Origin: Eopsaltria australis
Taxonomy: Eukaryota; Chordata; Aves; Passeriformes; Petroicidae
Length of the DNA: 64,000 nt
Direction of reading: 5' to 3'
Assembly: GCA_034509425.1 (NCBI GenBank)
Contig: JAVTVJ010000834.1
Location: 83,298 to 147,297, forward strand
Of this stretch, positions 10,335 to 25,300 are shown one piece after another. Position numbers and translations under genes: made by a program. The first letter of the stretch is position 1; every line of letters begins with the position of its first letter. The notes below the pieces were generated by a model, which made no database searches, was not told the origin of the DNA, and saw only the letters and a program-made list of their open reading frames with translations.

Positions 10335-13300
10335 CTGTTGGGGACAAAGAGAGCACAGTGAGCTCTTGCTGCCCACCCAGAGTGTGCCAAGCAAGGAGCC
10401 AGCAGGTATTTTCACAGCTAGCAGCCCTCACTGACTGCTGCTGAGCACCACACAGCAGTAACTCCTCCAACACAGCCTTTCCAAAGGCCTCCCATAAATC
10501 CTTCTTCCAGATGAAGATGATCCAGAGTCCACTCCAATAGGCACAGCATGAGATCAGCCACAAGTTCTTCCCACTGGACTGAGGACAGGGAGCTCTTCAT
10601 AAGGAGGAAAACTAGTTTGTCCAGCTAGGAGTGTTTTTCATGCTTTCTGGTATTCAAGCAGCACAATGTCATGGAGCCTTTCAAATCCACACTCTGACTT
10701 TTACAGTTATGATTTATTTATTTATTTTCTTGCTGCAAGAATCTGGATGCCTAACCTCCTGACCATAAATTTCTTTTATATCTGTTACAGACAAGAGCAG
10801 CCTGTGGGTATTTTTCTTTGTTCATATCTACTTAAATAATGCCTGTAATAGCACCTTAGCACTTCATACTCCTTAGTTTAGACAGATGCTTATCTAAATT
10901 GCTTTTGAAAGCCTCAAACACCACACATTTAATAAATCCCACAAGAAAATTACTCTAGTTCTGAACTACCCTCACCAACACCAAGCCTGCAGCTGAAACA
11001 TGTCAGTGGCAAATCAATTACTTGTTGTCTTACTCTCAGTACACACTCAGAACAACTGGTCACATTCATCTCTGTAGGAAACTTCTTGTGTATTGAAAGG
11101 TTATCACGTCTTCCTTTGTCCTTTGTTTTCTATATAAAGTAAACAATTTTCTCAAGCTTTGCCTGTATTTTCTAGACCCCTTAGTAAGCAGAACTACCCT
11201 TCTAAGGCTTTCTCCTAGTGGTTACATGTTTTGGAAAATGATACTCTAAATAAAATTCCATCAGTACTGGAAAGCAGAAAAATTGTTTTCCTTTATTATT
11301 CATCCCTTCACTTGCTTTCACAATGAAGAATTTTGTCTAAATATACCACACTGTTCATTTTGCTCACTTTATGGCCCACTATACCACCAGATCCTTCTCT
11401 GAAGTACTGTTACTCACTCAGTTGCTTTCATGTTGTATTAGACTACTTCTTTTTCCTCCCAGCATTTTGCTCTTGTCCATATTGATTTTCACACCAAATC
11501 TTCAATTTACAGAATCACAGAATCATTTAGATTGGAAAAGATCTCTAAGATCATCGACTCCAACTGATCAGCACCATGACAACTAGACCACAGTGCTACA
11601 TCCAGTAATTTCTTGAAGACTTGAACATGTTTCTTGAATTTAGGGGAGTGGGGAACTTTGACTTTAATCCCTTACACTCCAAAGTGCCTGTCCCCATCCC
11701 AATGCTGTACTGTGTAAATGTGGAGTTTATGCCATCAATCAGATAATTGATGAAGAGGATCCTAGACACAGAACAGCCACAACATTCTCACAGCACACCA
11801 CTGGGACTCTGCTCCTCCAGCACACATTTTTAACCAGCTTTGCATGTTCTCTGCAGTAATTTCATTTAGTTGGGACTGTTTTCAGTTGGATTGAGGAGAA
11901 TGTCATCATGTAGTGCTCTGCTCAAAGCCAGCAGACACAACTTTATCAACTCGCTCACTTTCCTCCCTCTCACACTCAAGGTGATGCCTTACAAAAGGCT
12001 GACCTGAAACAGAGGCTGGACAGAGTTAAGAGAATAAAAGAAGTATTTATTAAAACAAGGTACACTTTGGGCCATGCAAGAGTCTCTCAGAGACTACACC
12101 CAAAAATGGACCCCTAGCACGTGTTTTTGAGACAGATATACCTTTGGTTCATCTGCATATCAGAAACCCATTGTCCAATTACAGTTTCGGGTCTTGAAGT
12201 CCCATCCCCAGCTTGTTCCCTTCTTCTCTTCGCTGCTGTCCATGGGTGTTTACATTTTGGGCTTTTGGAAAAAACTGTATGTCCTTGAAACTCCAGCCCC
12301 GAGAGAAATTGTTTCGTCTAAATGACAGTAACAGAACACTAGATGACAATTTATGGAGTTTTAGAGCAGTCTTGATGAAAAAAATAAGAGGTTAAAACCT
12401 AAGGCATCAAAGGCATACCATGCCCTGCAGTAAGTATGGCCAAAACTACCTTCAATTTGTCTCCCTCCATCTTCCCAAAGTCCTTCAGTGCTATGGCCAA
12501 AACTACCTTCAATTTGTCTCCCTCCATCTTCCCAAAGTCCTTCAGTGCTACGCCCAAAAGCTCTGCACTCTTAAAACCCTCCTGCTGTCCTCACACTGCA
12601 TTGTGTGAGATGCAACACAGATCCTCACCTTCACACTGTGAAAATGCCTTTCTCAAAGGCTGAAACATTAGCCTGGTGTGGTTTCAAGGCTTTTTTGGCC
12701 TGATCCACACAAACAGAGGTTCTCTGTTAAGGGTGCTGGAGCACATTGTATGAACCTGTATTTTGGAAGTTAAGTGTGGTGTCCTTGAGCAGATCTAAGG
12801 TCATGTGCTGGGCAGCACAGGACCTGCTGTCAGTGCCTCTTGGCCTCAAGGTCAATGTCCTGTTTCCTTTTGCTATATTAGGCTGTGTCCTTATGTTAAT
12901 TTTTACCATAGGATTTCCATTTTGATTCTGAGGTCACTGAAGTATTCAAACCATCCCCTCTGGTCCCCTGTTTTATTCCCCACTTTCCCCCTACAGTTGC
13001 CAGATCATCTGTCCTTGAAGATCCCCAGTGCTATGCCATGGTCCCAACTTCCAGTCATGTACCATTTGCTGGCCTGTTTCCCTCTCTCTAGGAAGTGTCT
13101 TTACCTCTGTTCCTGAGCCTGGCAAGAAGTTCTTGACTGTAATCGTCCTGCCCAGGGCTGGGAAAGGTGCCTCCATGACACTCCTCATAAGAGGCTGCAC
13201 CAGGGCTGGGGAAATGCCCCGTCTCTTCTCAACCTCATCCAAGATCTGAAATAAAGGCATGAAGACACAAAAACATGAAAATCAGGAGGAGGGAGATAAC

Positions 13301-16300
13301 ACCAGGAATGAAGTGCACCAGCATCTATCTATGTCCTTTCCTTAATCCAGTATCGACATGGAGCTTTGTATCAAAAGAAAGAAGGCAAAAGGTGCAACTG
13401 AAGGCCCTTGATTTCTTTTATCATGAGAAACATGGCTCCAGCGAGGCCACTGTAAAGCTGAAAATTTGCAAACTCCCCACTACACTCAGAGTCAGGACTC
13501 TACCTTTTAACCTCTCTCGCATTCTGGGAGTTCTGCTGAAGGAAGAAGGCAAGAGCTGACAATCTAGTTTTCCTATTAACTGTGCTTTTGCTAGGTTCTG
13601 GAATTAGCATGTGGTTGCCTCACCAACACCATTTCAGACCCTTTCTTCAGCTATTGGCTTCCCTGATCCCCATTCTTCAGGTGCTGGCTTCACTTTCAGG
13701 TCCCTCTTGGCCTACAGCACAAATTCCCTCTCTTTTTCCCCCCTCACCTTAGAGAAGAGATTGAAGCATCCAAGGCGACTCACAATGCAGTAAACTTCCG
13801 GGAGACGCTTCCCTTTTCCACTGGGCTTTCAAGATAAACGCACACACACACACACAAAACACCAAGGAAATGTCAGAGTTATAACTACTGCAAAGATAGA
13901 GTGACTTGTCTCTTAGTTGTGCATCTCACTGGCTGGCTCAGAAACTGGCAGGCATTTGACAGTATGGTGGTGATGATGACAATCTGTTTGAAACCCTGGT
14001 ACACCAGAAACAGTGGGGAGAAATGGGCACATCCACAGTATGGTCCCAGCTTACCTAAATCAAATGACAAAGGCAGGGCAGACTGATCTACAGAGAAAAC
14101 TCTGAACCTACAGGACCAGCACAGGTTTAGACAACTGTTTAATAGCTATCCAAACCTAAAGAGGATAAACCCTGTCTTCAGCTTAGGGGTGAAACAACAG
14201 TCTGTGGTCATGGTTAAGTGCTGGTGCAAGGAAAATGCAAGAGAGTTATGCCTGGAGTGGAGGATGGGACACAGAGAGGGACTTTGGCACTGAACAGAAA
14301 AGAGCAAAGCTGCTCTGCTGCCACTCTTTTCATTCCACACTGAAAGAGAAGAGCAGCAGCTTTCCACTTTCCAGAATGGGTGCCAGTAACACCAACCCCC
14401 TGAGAAGGCTGCACCTCTAGGAAAAGAAAAAAAAACAACCCAGGGATAATTACCAGCAGCCTCCTACAATACCCAAATCGCCTGCTTCCATCTTCCCCCG
14501 TCAGGACAAATGAGAATGTCTCACTGCAGAAAGAGAAACCGGAATGACAAGATACCCATCAGCCACTTTACCAGTCTCAGACATATAAATCCAATAAACC
14601 CACAGTATTTCTGCATTTCCCATACACCCCCCTCAGAGCTCTGCCCAGTCTTCTACCACAACAGCTCTTGTATTTAGCTTGATATAGAAATCTGTTTCTC
14701 ATTAACCAGGATACAAAGTACAGTACTTACCTGGCAAACTGATGGATGGGGGCCCAGTCCTTTGCATCAGGGAAGCAAAACTGGGGAATAGCTTTCAACT
14801 GATCTTCTGCCTCACGCATGAATTTGAACGAGAGCTCAAGCTAGCAGAACAGAGAGAAGGAATGTTTCCAATTAGTCATGTGGAGATGGAATGACTTCAA
14901 ATATTTTTCCTGTGACAAATAAAGAGGTGATGACAGAGGCTAAGCTTCTGCCTGGAAGATATTAAAATTTCTGTGATTCTGGCTCACCTAATCATTAGAT
15001 ATCTCAAGGTAACTCTGTGCCCCCAGTTCCACTAAGCCCTGTCTCTGCAGCACCTGTCTCTGCTATATTGTGCCTCTGATCTGGGACACAACTTCCAGCA
15101 AGTGGCTAGAGAACTGAAGTCTGAGGGGAGCTCTGGTCACATCCCATTTGCAAACACTCCGTCACGCTGGCTCTGTTTCTCCCATTCCTCCTTCCCCATT
15201 TTGAGCTAGGCTATCGGCAAAAGCTGCTCCTTCCCTTTCAGAACACGTATCTTCTCCCAACCATCAGTGTTCTTTAAACAGGAAAAGGGAGAAAGGGAAT
15301 AGCTACATAAAAGTCATAGCCAAGGGCAGCAAAAGATCTAAATCAGCTGCTCTTTCAGGAGTGAGCAATACCATGACAATTCTCAGGCAGTGACTGAAGC
15401 CCCCCCACTATCTTCAGTCTCCCTTAAAACTGACACAGCAGAGGGGTCACTGATACAACATATGGTCAACAGAGAAGCTGCAGCTCCTCCAGCTATCCAA
15501 GTGCACCACAAAAACCCAAGACAGGTCAGACCTTCAGTGGGAACTGCTGGGTGACCTCAGGGATGTAGGCAGCCCCAGCCTGCTTCTTGTGCAGTGACAC
15601 CACGACAAAGTACTCGAAGAGCTGCCTCTCCTGGTACTTGATCAGGTCCCGCTCCAGGGTCTGGTACCGTGGGGTTTGCTTCAGCCGGGATTTCACGTGC
15701 ACCAGGCGCTGGCTGTGAGCTATGGAGACAAGGAGGAAAGATACTGACTGGTTCTTTGCACAGAGCACCAACAGTGCTTTGCACAGGCTGAGGGATAAGC
15801 TTGAAATCACCTCCCTGCATTGGCTTTGTCAGCGGCTGAGGAAAAGGTGGGAACCATTTGGAAGCTGCACTATAAATATTGACAGAAACGGCAGTAAATT
15901 TGTGCCATCATCCTGAAGAACTTTGGCAGGAGAAGGATTTCATGGATGGCTTTTACAGCTGAAACAGCCCAAGCTGAGATCCATATAGAACACAACGTAA
16001 CAGATAACATCTGGGCATTCATCCTAGCACTCATTTATGTATTTTTCAAAGCCAGCACAGTGAGGTGATTGACCACCTTTTTTCAGAGGAGGCTGTGGGC
16101 AGCGATCCCCACAGTTTTACAAGACCAGCACTTGGGTCAGGCCAGGGCTCTGCTGTCTGAGTAATGCTGGGGACTCCCAGCTTCAGCACACAGACTGGGC
16201 TGTAGGCCAACAACAAGAAACGTGAAAAGAGGTGCCAGTGAAAAATGCTGGCTCATGCCAGTTCTTCCTGTGCCTAAAACTAATCTCTCAGTGCCATGCT

Positions 16301-19300
16301 TCTACAAGTTTACCCAAGACAGTGGGAAAACAAGAAAAACTGCCAAGCAAGCTGTAACTGCAACACACACACAAGCCATGGGACAATAAACATTCCAGCA
16401 TGGAAAGTAATGAAAAGTTGCTTGCTGAGAAGAGACCAGATGAGATTCCCTGAGACCACCCTCCTGCTTCGTTTTATAGTTGCATCCCAAATTAAATCTC
16501 CATGATGTTTCCCTTATACCTCCTACAAAAGAAAGAAAGAACTAACTACAAGCAGAGACGACAGCACATTCTCACAGCTTTGCTTTTTGGGAGGGTGGGT
16601 GGCAATGCAACTTTTTGACAACCACAGAGACACTATAGGAACTCCAATACATAAGATATCTGCTTGGGAGACAGGACTTCCTGAGAGATGGTATATACTT
16701 GTTGATCTTTTGTCTGGTAAAGTTGTGCCACTCGTGGACTCTTCCAGACAATGTAATTTAAAGCAATCTTGAAGTGCCTCTTAAATCAGAAAGTGTAACA
16801 AACCCTGGACAGTTAAAGTCCTGGAAAGATGGCTTAGACTCCTTTCTCTTGTCACCTCCTAAGTTATTTGCTCTAGGGCTGTAAAGCTTCAAAAGTTTTC
16901 AGAAGTGGTTTCTGTTTCACCAGGGACTTCAAAAGGAGCAGTGTCACAGCAATGCTGAGTGCTTCTGAAAAGCTTGCTCAAGATCTGCACTGTTTATATT
17001 CTAAAGATACCAGAATTTTACTGTTGTCATCATGGCAGAGTTTGTCTTCCAAAATTTTTCCTTACCGAGGGTCAGCATTTCCAGCTCTGAGATACAGCTT
17101 TATGATTTACTGTGTCTTAGATGATGTACAGTGACTTGCAAGAGGTAACTAGCTGGTGTGATTGCTCTGTTACACAAAACATACAAAGTCCCAAATACAA
17201 GAGACTTGCTAAATCATCTCACTTTCCTATTTAAAAATAGGGAAGTCAACAGTTCAACAAGGCATAAAGCAAAATACAGGTGTAGTTAGAGCGAACAGCA
17301 AGAGCCAGAGCTCCTGTTCACACTTATGCAGACTTGCATAGTCACTCAGATCCAGGTCTGGATCTGGATATTGTTCAGAGCCCAGTGCTGTTGGATTTGA
17401 GGTGACTTCATATGATCTCCATCATCCTCTCTCTAGGGAGTTCTGAGCTGCAGTTACAGAGAAACACAGGATGATGCACATGATTCACTATGACAACCAG
17501 CAACAGGCAAGAGTTCAAGCCTTCCTGGCCACATCTACACTGCCTTCCTCAGCTAAATCTGAACATGGTCTGTATTTCACAACATCACATTTCAGGAGGG
17601 TTGTGAATGTAATTTCTGCACCATCCTGGTGCAAACCCTCTCTCCTGTCTCCAGGCCAGCCTTAGAACCTGTCAAAAGGTAAGCAGTGGCAGCAATTTTC
17701 AGCTTGATCTTGCTAACACAGCAACACAAACAAAAGATTCCAATGCAGAGGAAAGCAAGAGCATACAGCAGTTCTTGAGTGGGAAGCTGTGCTCACAAGA
17801 GGGAACTCAGTCTAAGCTTTCACTTCTAAAAACCTGAAAGAGGATGAGAACATGCACTCCCACTCACAGTGCACTGTGGGTGACACACAGCCCAACTGCT
17901 GCTCATGCCTGTCTTTTCAGCTTGGAACTGACCTGCTATCCAGATCAGATGTGCATGTGAGTCAGGAAACTTTGGAATGTGAGGGAGTTTCCCTCTTGCA
18001 TTCTAACTCTGCCAGGACTTTGAATTTGCCACACAAATTCCCAAAAGAGAGCAATGTCCCCATCACGTCCAGGGGCTAATTACCAGTACAAGAAGATGTC
18101 AGGAGGGTATTTTGGAGACCAGTACACCAAATAATCCTACAAGAGTGAAGAAAGCAATACAGTGCTTTATCCCAACCCAGCCAGTGCAGGAGAGTTTAAT
18201 CAGCAAAAATCACACAGTGCACCTCGGTTTTCCTAGCTAGCCAGTCTGACTGGTGGCTTTTCTCCCTCAGTAAGCATGTGGTGAGGTGTCTGGACATCCA
18301 GCCCCATGCAACACTGCTTCAGCCAGTCTGGTCACACATTTCTGACTCTGCACTTAGAGAAGTCTCACTGTATTTCCTCAGCGTCCAATACTCCTCCTGG
18401 GAAAGTCAGTCAACAAGGAGCTTTGATGGGAGTTGGAAGAGATGTTTGTTTTGGGCTCCTATAGCCCTCTGCCCATGGATTTTCTTCTGCAGTATTGAGA
18501 GCTTTGTCTTCTTGCTGTGTTCTATGCAGAAACAAGGCCCTTCTCCAAAGGCAGAACACAGAGACATCTTGTCCTAGGAGCTCAGAGCTAAGTTTATCAG
18601 GAGCCATTTGATCTCTCCATACATTTGCCTTACCTTTCAGCTTCTCTTCAGTGTCACTGTCTGATTCACTGTTTTCATCTGTAACTAGGAAAAAAAGAAA
18701 GGGGAAGATGAATTAAGGAAAGTCTATTTATAACTGTGCATTTCTTATCACTGGCATGAGAAAGCCAGGCCTGGCAACTTCAGGGGGAAGCAGTTTAGGT
18801 CCCAAGGGCCTTGTTCTTTTCAAGGGTGCACATACCTTGTGCACATTTAGCTTACCATCCCTGGTATCTTCCCATTCATTCAGGGGAAAAAATACCCAAA
18901 CAAACAACAAAATCAATTCAGCACAGCCAGAAGAGTTGCACAAAGAATAAAATGCCAGAACAGTATTTTATCCAAGTCTTTATAAGCACAACACCAAGGC
19001 AAAATACTCATTAATATGCAGTAGTTTGTGGGACATGGGATAAAACCAAGAAAAGAAAGAAAGAAACAAAAAAATTGTCAAACTGAATCAGACTCAAGGT
19101 CTATATGGTGCAATAATCTATTTCTCTGAATGATACTTTTGGTGCTTCAGGGAGGGGTATCAAAAGTCTGGGATGCTTCCCCTGAATGTTCATATAAACA
19201 CACCCATCCAACCTGTGGGTGTCTATGCTTTATGAAATAGGATAAACAGTAACAAATAATTGTGGGAAACATAGAGGTGATCACCTTTTGCCAGAAATTA

Positions 19301-22300
19301 GTGTTTTGGAAAAAAAAACCTGTGTTGGAGACACAATCTTAATTTTTACAGAGATGAGATGCTTAAAAATAATTGCTCTGAAGTGTCTGAATGCTTTGGG
19401 CAAGTTGTTAATTGACAGTGGGAGGCTGAAAGTCTCAATCCTGCTATGATGGAGATGGTCCTACAGTCAATTCTAAAAACCCTGATTCCCAACTGAGGCT
19501 ATTTGTTTATTGGGATGGTGAAAGAACCAGAGCTGTTCCAAAATCTACTGCCTTCCATTGGACAGTTCACTGAAGTGACACATTCCCACAAAATATTTTG
19601 ATCTCAACAAATCAGACTTTTTGGACAGAACATTCCTCTCCACAACTTCCAGCATGTTCCAGAAATAAACATCAAAAAGAGGGGACGTTTGGTGTGTCCT
19701 ATGAGGTTATCATGCAAAGCCATGGAATGAAAATGAAGCAAGAAAAACAGAAAACTTCCATTTTAATCAAAGTCCTCTGGGCAGAGGAATAGCCCTTATC
19801 TTACAAAAAAAAAAAAGAGTGGAAACCCCAACTCAATCTTAGTCTGGACTGGAAGAAGTGCTAGAAAGTGTCATATAAACCACTAAGTCAGTCTAAAGTC
19901 CAAGGCAACCCCTCAGAAAGTCTTAGATGTATGATGATTTGAAGCTCCTTTACCTTTCCCTGAATTGCTCTCTGTAGACTGTGACAGTCTCTTGACATGT
20001 TTCTTTCCCCTCCGGGCCTCGTAAATGGCATTGATTTTCAACACAAGCTGCTCGGCAAACAGACAAACAAGGTTAATTTCTTCTCCAGGCAAGAAATTAA
20101 ATTAGGATTTCATGCAAAGCCCTCTTTTTCCTGAGCTTGGCCATATTGAAGCTCTTCACTTGATGATCCAGGACACACAATTCCCAGGATCTGTGCTGTA
20201 CTGACAGTGGCCACACTCACTCTGGTACAGCAGGAGTCCAGGGTAACAAGCCCTGATGAAAGGCCACACTGGAATGCTCATCCACACTGTGCAGCTGTAT
20301 CAGCTTGACAGTGTTCATATCTCCACACCATGATCCATGCCCCAGGGAGCACCAGAGGGTCCCTTGGCAACCTGTCCTGGTCTGCAGGTTTGGAAGCAGA
20401 AAACTGGCTGGAGGATGACTGAAGAAAAGACGGGTGCAAGCCAGTGATACTGAAGTATTTTATACCAATGGTTTCCTTCACAAATCCTGTAATCCCTGTG
20501 CTCCCAGCCAACCAAGAGAGAGGACATTTCAGTGCTGGGCAATGCTGGGCTTAGTGGCTCATTCAGTGCCTGCCTCTGGTCTCCCTGTCCTTTCCTGAAG
20601 GGAAGGGGAATCACAGCAGAGCCATGCCAGGCTTCCTGCTTGAGCAGACCTCCTTCTCAAGGTCCCAGGCAGAAGCAGCAGGATATGGCCACAGCATTCA
20701 GATTTACTCTGTAAATTGAATAAATTTGGATTCCAGATTTACTTCCACACATCTTCCAAGCTCAAGGTAAGACAGGCCCACCACCTACTTGGTCAGGCAA
20801 CTCTGAATACAAATATCCAAGTGGGAGGCAGGATGCTCTGATGTGGAAGTGCAGCCTTCACCCAGATGCCCATCTCAAGCCTCAGGTGATGCTGCCCTTG
20901 ACACAGCAAACCTCAGTTCTGAGCTGGCCCTGCAAGACTGCTCAGTGGCACTGTGGGGTAAATAAATACTTGGAATCCTCTTTTCAATTGACAGTAAAAA
21001 AGTATGTGTGAACACACTGACAGAGCTCAAGCCCATGCACAGATGTGTAGACATACTGGGAAAGAAACCCTAGACATTTGCAGTCTTTGGCTCATTCCTG
21101 AAAGGCTGAGGAACACAGAGAGGGCATTCAAAACTCAGATATGCAAACATGAACACAGATCTGGCAACCAGGAAACAAAGAAGATACACAAACGCATCCC
21201 TTTTTCCCCAAATGAAAACTGTGGGTTTGGAAAAAAATCACCACAGACTGTCCCTGGTAGCCTCTACTTGTCCTGCAAAGACCGGGATAAGCAACTGTGT
21301 TTTTATAACTGTGTTTTTGAAACATTCAATAGATAGACTCCTTCCAAACCTCATTTGGACTAAATACACATCCTTCCAGATCTGAAAGAAAATAAAATTT
21401 AAACGGAGTAATGCTGTATCCAAGTAAGAAATAGGAAATGTTGCTGCAGAAATGCTGATAACTACAGACAAGTCCTTTTGTCACTCAATTGTCATTATGT
21501 TCATTGCTCACCTACAATCACACCTTAGCTTGAATTATAAACAGCCAGCGCATGAATCAGAATGAGCAAAGAACAACAGATTTCCAGGAGGAAACAAACA
21601 CACAACACATGGACAATTTCTGACTGTCCCATCCAGGAAGCACAGAAGGAAGTATGATGGGGTATATCTTTTGCAAAACATGCAAAAACTTGAACTGCTT
21701 TTTCCCCCTCTGACATATTTCAATTTCTATCCCAAAATCACAATGCTTTTTTATTTTTTGTTTATTATGAAATCTCAGATGGAAAAATAACTTATTTGAA
21801 AGGTGCCTTCTCCTTCAGGCAGAAAGGGGGTTAAACATAAGTCAACAGACAGGACAGCAGCTATATTGCAGGAATGCCACATAGCAGAAACTAAAGAAAA
21901 CCTGGTCTCATACTCACATTCCTGCCTGGAAGAAGCCAAACAAAAAAGACAAAGCCCTAGATTTACCTTGGGAATCTTCCTTCTCCTCTTGCCATTCTGA
22001 GAGTCTCCCAAGAAGAAGAAGGTGTCATCTGGACTGCTGGGGGTTGAGGGAGGGCTGATTTTGGAAGGTGACCCAGTCCCATCACGGCTCAGTTTCCGTA
22101 TGTCTGGCAGTTTGAAACTCCGCCGCTCTGAGTTTTGCCGGAAAAATATGGGTTTGAAAAGCAACTGCAAATGAAGGAGAAGGCATGAATGACCACAGTA
22201 TCTCGTGTATCTTTACTGCATTGCTAACACTGTCATAGCAGTAAATCCAGTGGGGCAGCCATAGCACTCAGTTGTCAAACCAGCCTGAGAGTGCCCACGG

Positions 22301-25300
22301 ATTTCTGCACACGCAAGAAACCCATGCAGCTGCCAGGCTACACCAGAACCATCTTGATCAGCAATTTAACCATCCCATTTTCATTCTAGAACAGAACACA
22401 AGCTCAGGGGTTGGCCAAGAAGGCCTTGCTCCAGTGTGAAAAAAAATCTCCCAGGATTTGGGTAATCCAGAGGCTGGGATTGTAAACAGGACAAGACTAA
22501 CCAAGCAACCACAAACATTTGGGATAAGGAGCAGCTAGCCAGGAGGAACAGAGAAGCAGTGAGAGGAGGCAAAAAGCACTGCCAGTAGAGCTGCCTTTGA
22601 CAGGAGCCAGAATCAGATATTTCAGAGTGTAGAAGCAATGCTGTTAGACAATTATGGAGACTGCTTTCCTCCTAAACTCATTAGCAAGTTCAGTGGGAGC
22701 AAAACAGAAAATGTTTAAGTAGCAGAGTAAAGTTCCTAAAATCTCTGACCAAAAATAGCATCAGAGAAGTAGAAAGCTCAGCTCCAGATAAAGAGGGGCA
22801 AACCACTTCTCACCAGAAAGATGCTCAATAAGAACACTTTTTATCTTCTCCCACGGAATTTCCCAGTAGTTATGACAAGGTAAATTGCACCTTTTGTGGG
22901 AACTATGTGCACTGCCAGAGGACGTATCTACATGGCACTAAGAAGTGTGGGGGAGAGTTATCCAACCTAGTTGTGAAAAATTCACTGCAGCACCATGACT
23001 GTAGCTGAGGCAGCACCACCATCTGCCTCCATTAGCAGACATACTCAGCAGTTATTAGTCAGACCAATTAACGCATCCAGGTTATCTCAGGTGTTTCTGG
23101 ATTCAGCAGAAGGTGCTCAGCTCACAAAAACACTTGCCACCCACGGAGAAGTCATGTAAAAATGAGGCTTGTAAGGAGTCTTTGCACTGAAGAATCTCAT
23201 TCTGCACCAGGGATATGAACTACTACTGAAAGTCTGTCTAGACCCATTCCCCATCCCTGCAGCCTGGCCAAGCTGTCCAGCAGGATGCCACTGCAGTTGC
23301 AAACCCATTAGCTGCCAAGAGAGCTGCAGCATGTCTTTTCTGACTGATGCAGAACACGGCTTTTAGAAGACAAAGCACTGTAGTATAACATAATTACTCC
23401 TGTTCAGCTCTCCTGCTGGGAACAGTATCCCTGGTGAAAGGCATTCCTGTGCAATGCAGCAGCCCCCTTTCGATAGCACATGTGGGAAATTTGGGTGCAC
23501 AGGTGGCTGCCAAACTCTCTCTGAGGGAAATCAACCTCATCCCAACACTCATACCCATGGCCCCTTGCTGCTCTAGACCTAACTAGCAATACGAGAATGG
23601 ATTGAGAACCACAGAACAATTTTCACTTTCAAGAGTTGAACTATCCAAAGACACCTTAGTTGCTGATTAAGCTGGTTGGAAAAGAGCAGCATGTCAAGAA
23701 ATGCTGCACATAAAACTTCTGAAAATGTTGGATAACAGCTTTAATAATAGTTGTTACTTGGAAAGCATGAGAAAAGCCTTTGGTCAGGAAAGTTGTGTTT
23801 AGATCCCTGCTATCCACTCCGAACCCAGGTGTTGCCAAGATGACTTTGGCTGTCATGCTGTCCCTGCTGTCCCAGGCTTGGACTATCTTAACAGACAACA
23901 TGAATCAATCAAAGCAGCTTGGGAGGCTGAGAGAGCAGGGCTGGCCTTGGTAAACCCTGAGCTCTGAGCAAGAGGTGGTAGCCAAAGTTTTACCTCTTCT
24001 TTTGGTTCCATGGGCACAGAGGAAAAAGGCACCAAGCTATGAGCTGGGCTGTGGTAGGGACACTCTTCTAGCACTGGTCCTCCACCCAGGGGACTGGCAC
24101 TGTGTTACTTACCAGCAACCTGTCTCATGGAGAGAGCAAAAAGGGCTCCTGAGGGAGGGGGGGCTGCAGAGGCACCTGGGCACCAGCATGGGCAGACTGC
24201 ACTGCCCACGGACATGAGATGAGGCTACTGCAGGCCTTGATTACCCAAAATCTGCCATGCCCTCTTTGAGGGGGGGAAGGTCTTTCCACACCACCAGGAA
24301 AGGCAATCCTGGAGTGAAAGAAAAGTGAAAGCCAACAAACCATTTATATAAGGGAATGCTGGTTTGGTTTTTACTTCACTGAAGGGCAGTAAATCTTCTC
24401 TTATCACACTGTATTCTGTGGCAAAAGACAAAGAAAAAGTCTCATACATGATGAAGGTGTCCACTTTTTCCACACAGGACCTGGATTTCACCCAAAAACT
24501 TTCTGGAGCAGAAGAGGTGGCCACTTGAATCAAAGTACCTTTGTGGGAGTCCCAGGTACAGAAGAGTTGGGGGATGCTGGGAAGGTCAGGACACATTTCT
24601 TCCCCAAACAGCGGCTGTTGGTCTCAATGTCTTCATAAGGGTTTTCCTTTGATGGTGGATCTGCAGCAAAAAGCCAAAAGCAAGAGATTGTAAGTGCAGA
24701 AAATCTCTGAGGTTTGTCATAAAAATCTGTCTGGGGATCTGCTGGTCTTCTCCCACCTCCCACATCAGACATAAAGACCTGTTCTCAAGCATTCCTGCAA
24801 TTGCTTCATTCTCTCCATAGCCCCAGAAGTCCAGCTGCTTGCTGGGCAGTGTCCAAACCCTGACACAGACAAATGCAGCCATAGAAACATATCACAGATA
24901 CTACAGATGGAAAAGACCCTGCAAGCCCTCAAGTTCATTCTCCTGTCTCCAGAAGAGCTGTGATGTTCTAATGCACCTTAGTTCATAACTGTATTTCCTT
25001 CTTTCCAGTCCTCTGCTTGGAGTTGCTCAAATGAAACTGTGAGCTGAAGCCTAGCATAAAGGTCCTCTCTCTGTTTAAGCCCCACATTTAGGGGGATGGC
25101 ATCTGACTTAACTGGGGCTGAAGTGATGCCCTGCTCTTGGGCTGACTGCAGAAGATTTAATCCTCACTCTGAACATGGATGTCTATCACACAATCCAGGA
25201 TTTCAAACACATCTACCAATCATGGAGACCTCAAACTTGCAGGCTGTACTTAGAAAGAGGGAAGGATTAAGCCACCCAAAGTTGGGATGCTCTTTCCCTG

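Larger units (their letters stand above)
13246..15531. other. Short DENND2A introns
   Basis: Three closely spaced exons (13748, 14454, 14731) interrupt this stretch. The introns of about 200-690 bp hold a (CA)n run at about 13841-13857 and nothing else I can name. Confidence 0.6.

Noticed and set aside
13841..13857. Repeat arrays that might be CRISPR-like
   Set aside because: Only microsatellites, a 57-bp tandem pair and retroelement copies; no spaced direct repeats, and the DNA is vertebrate.
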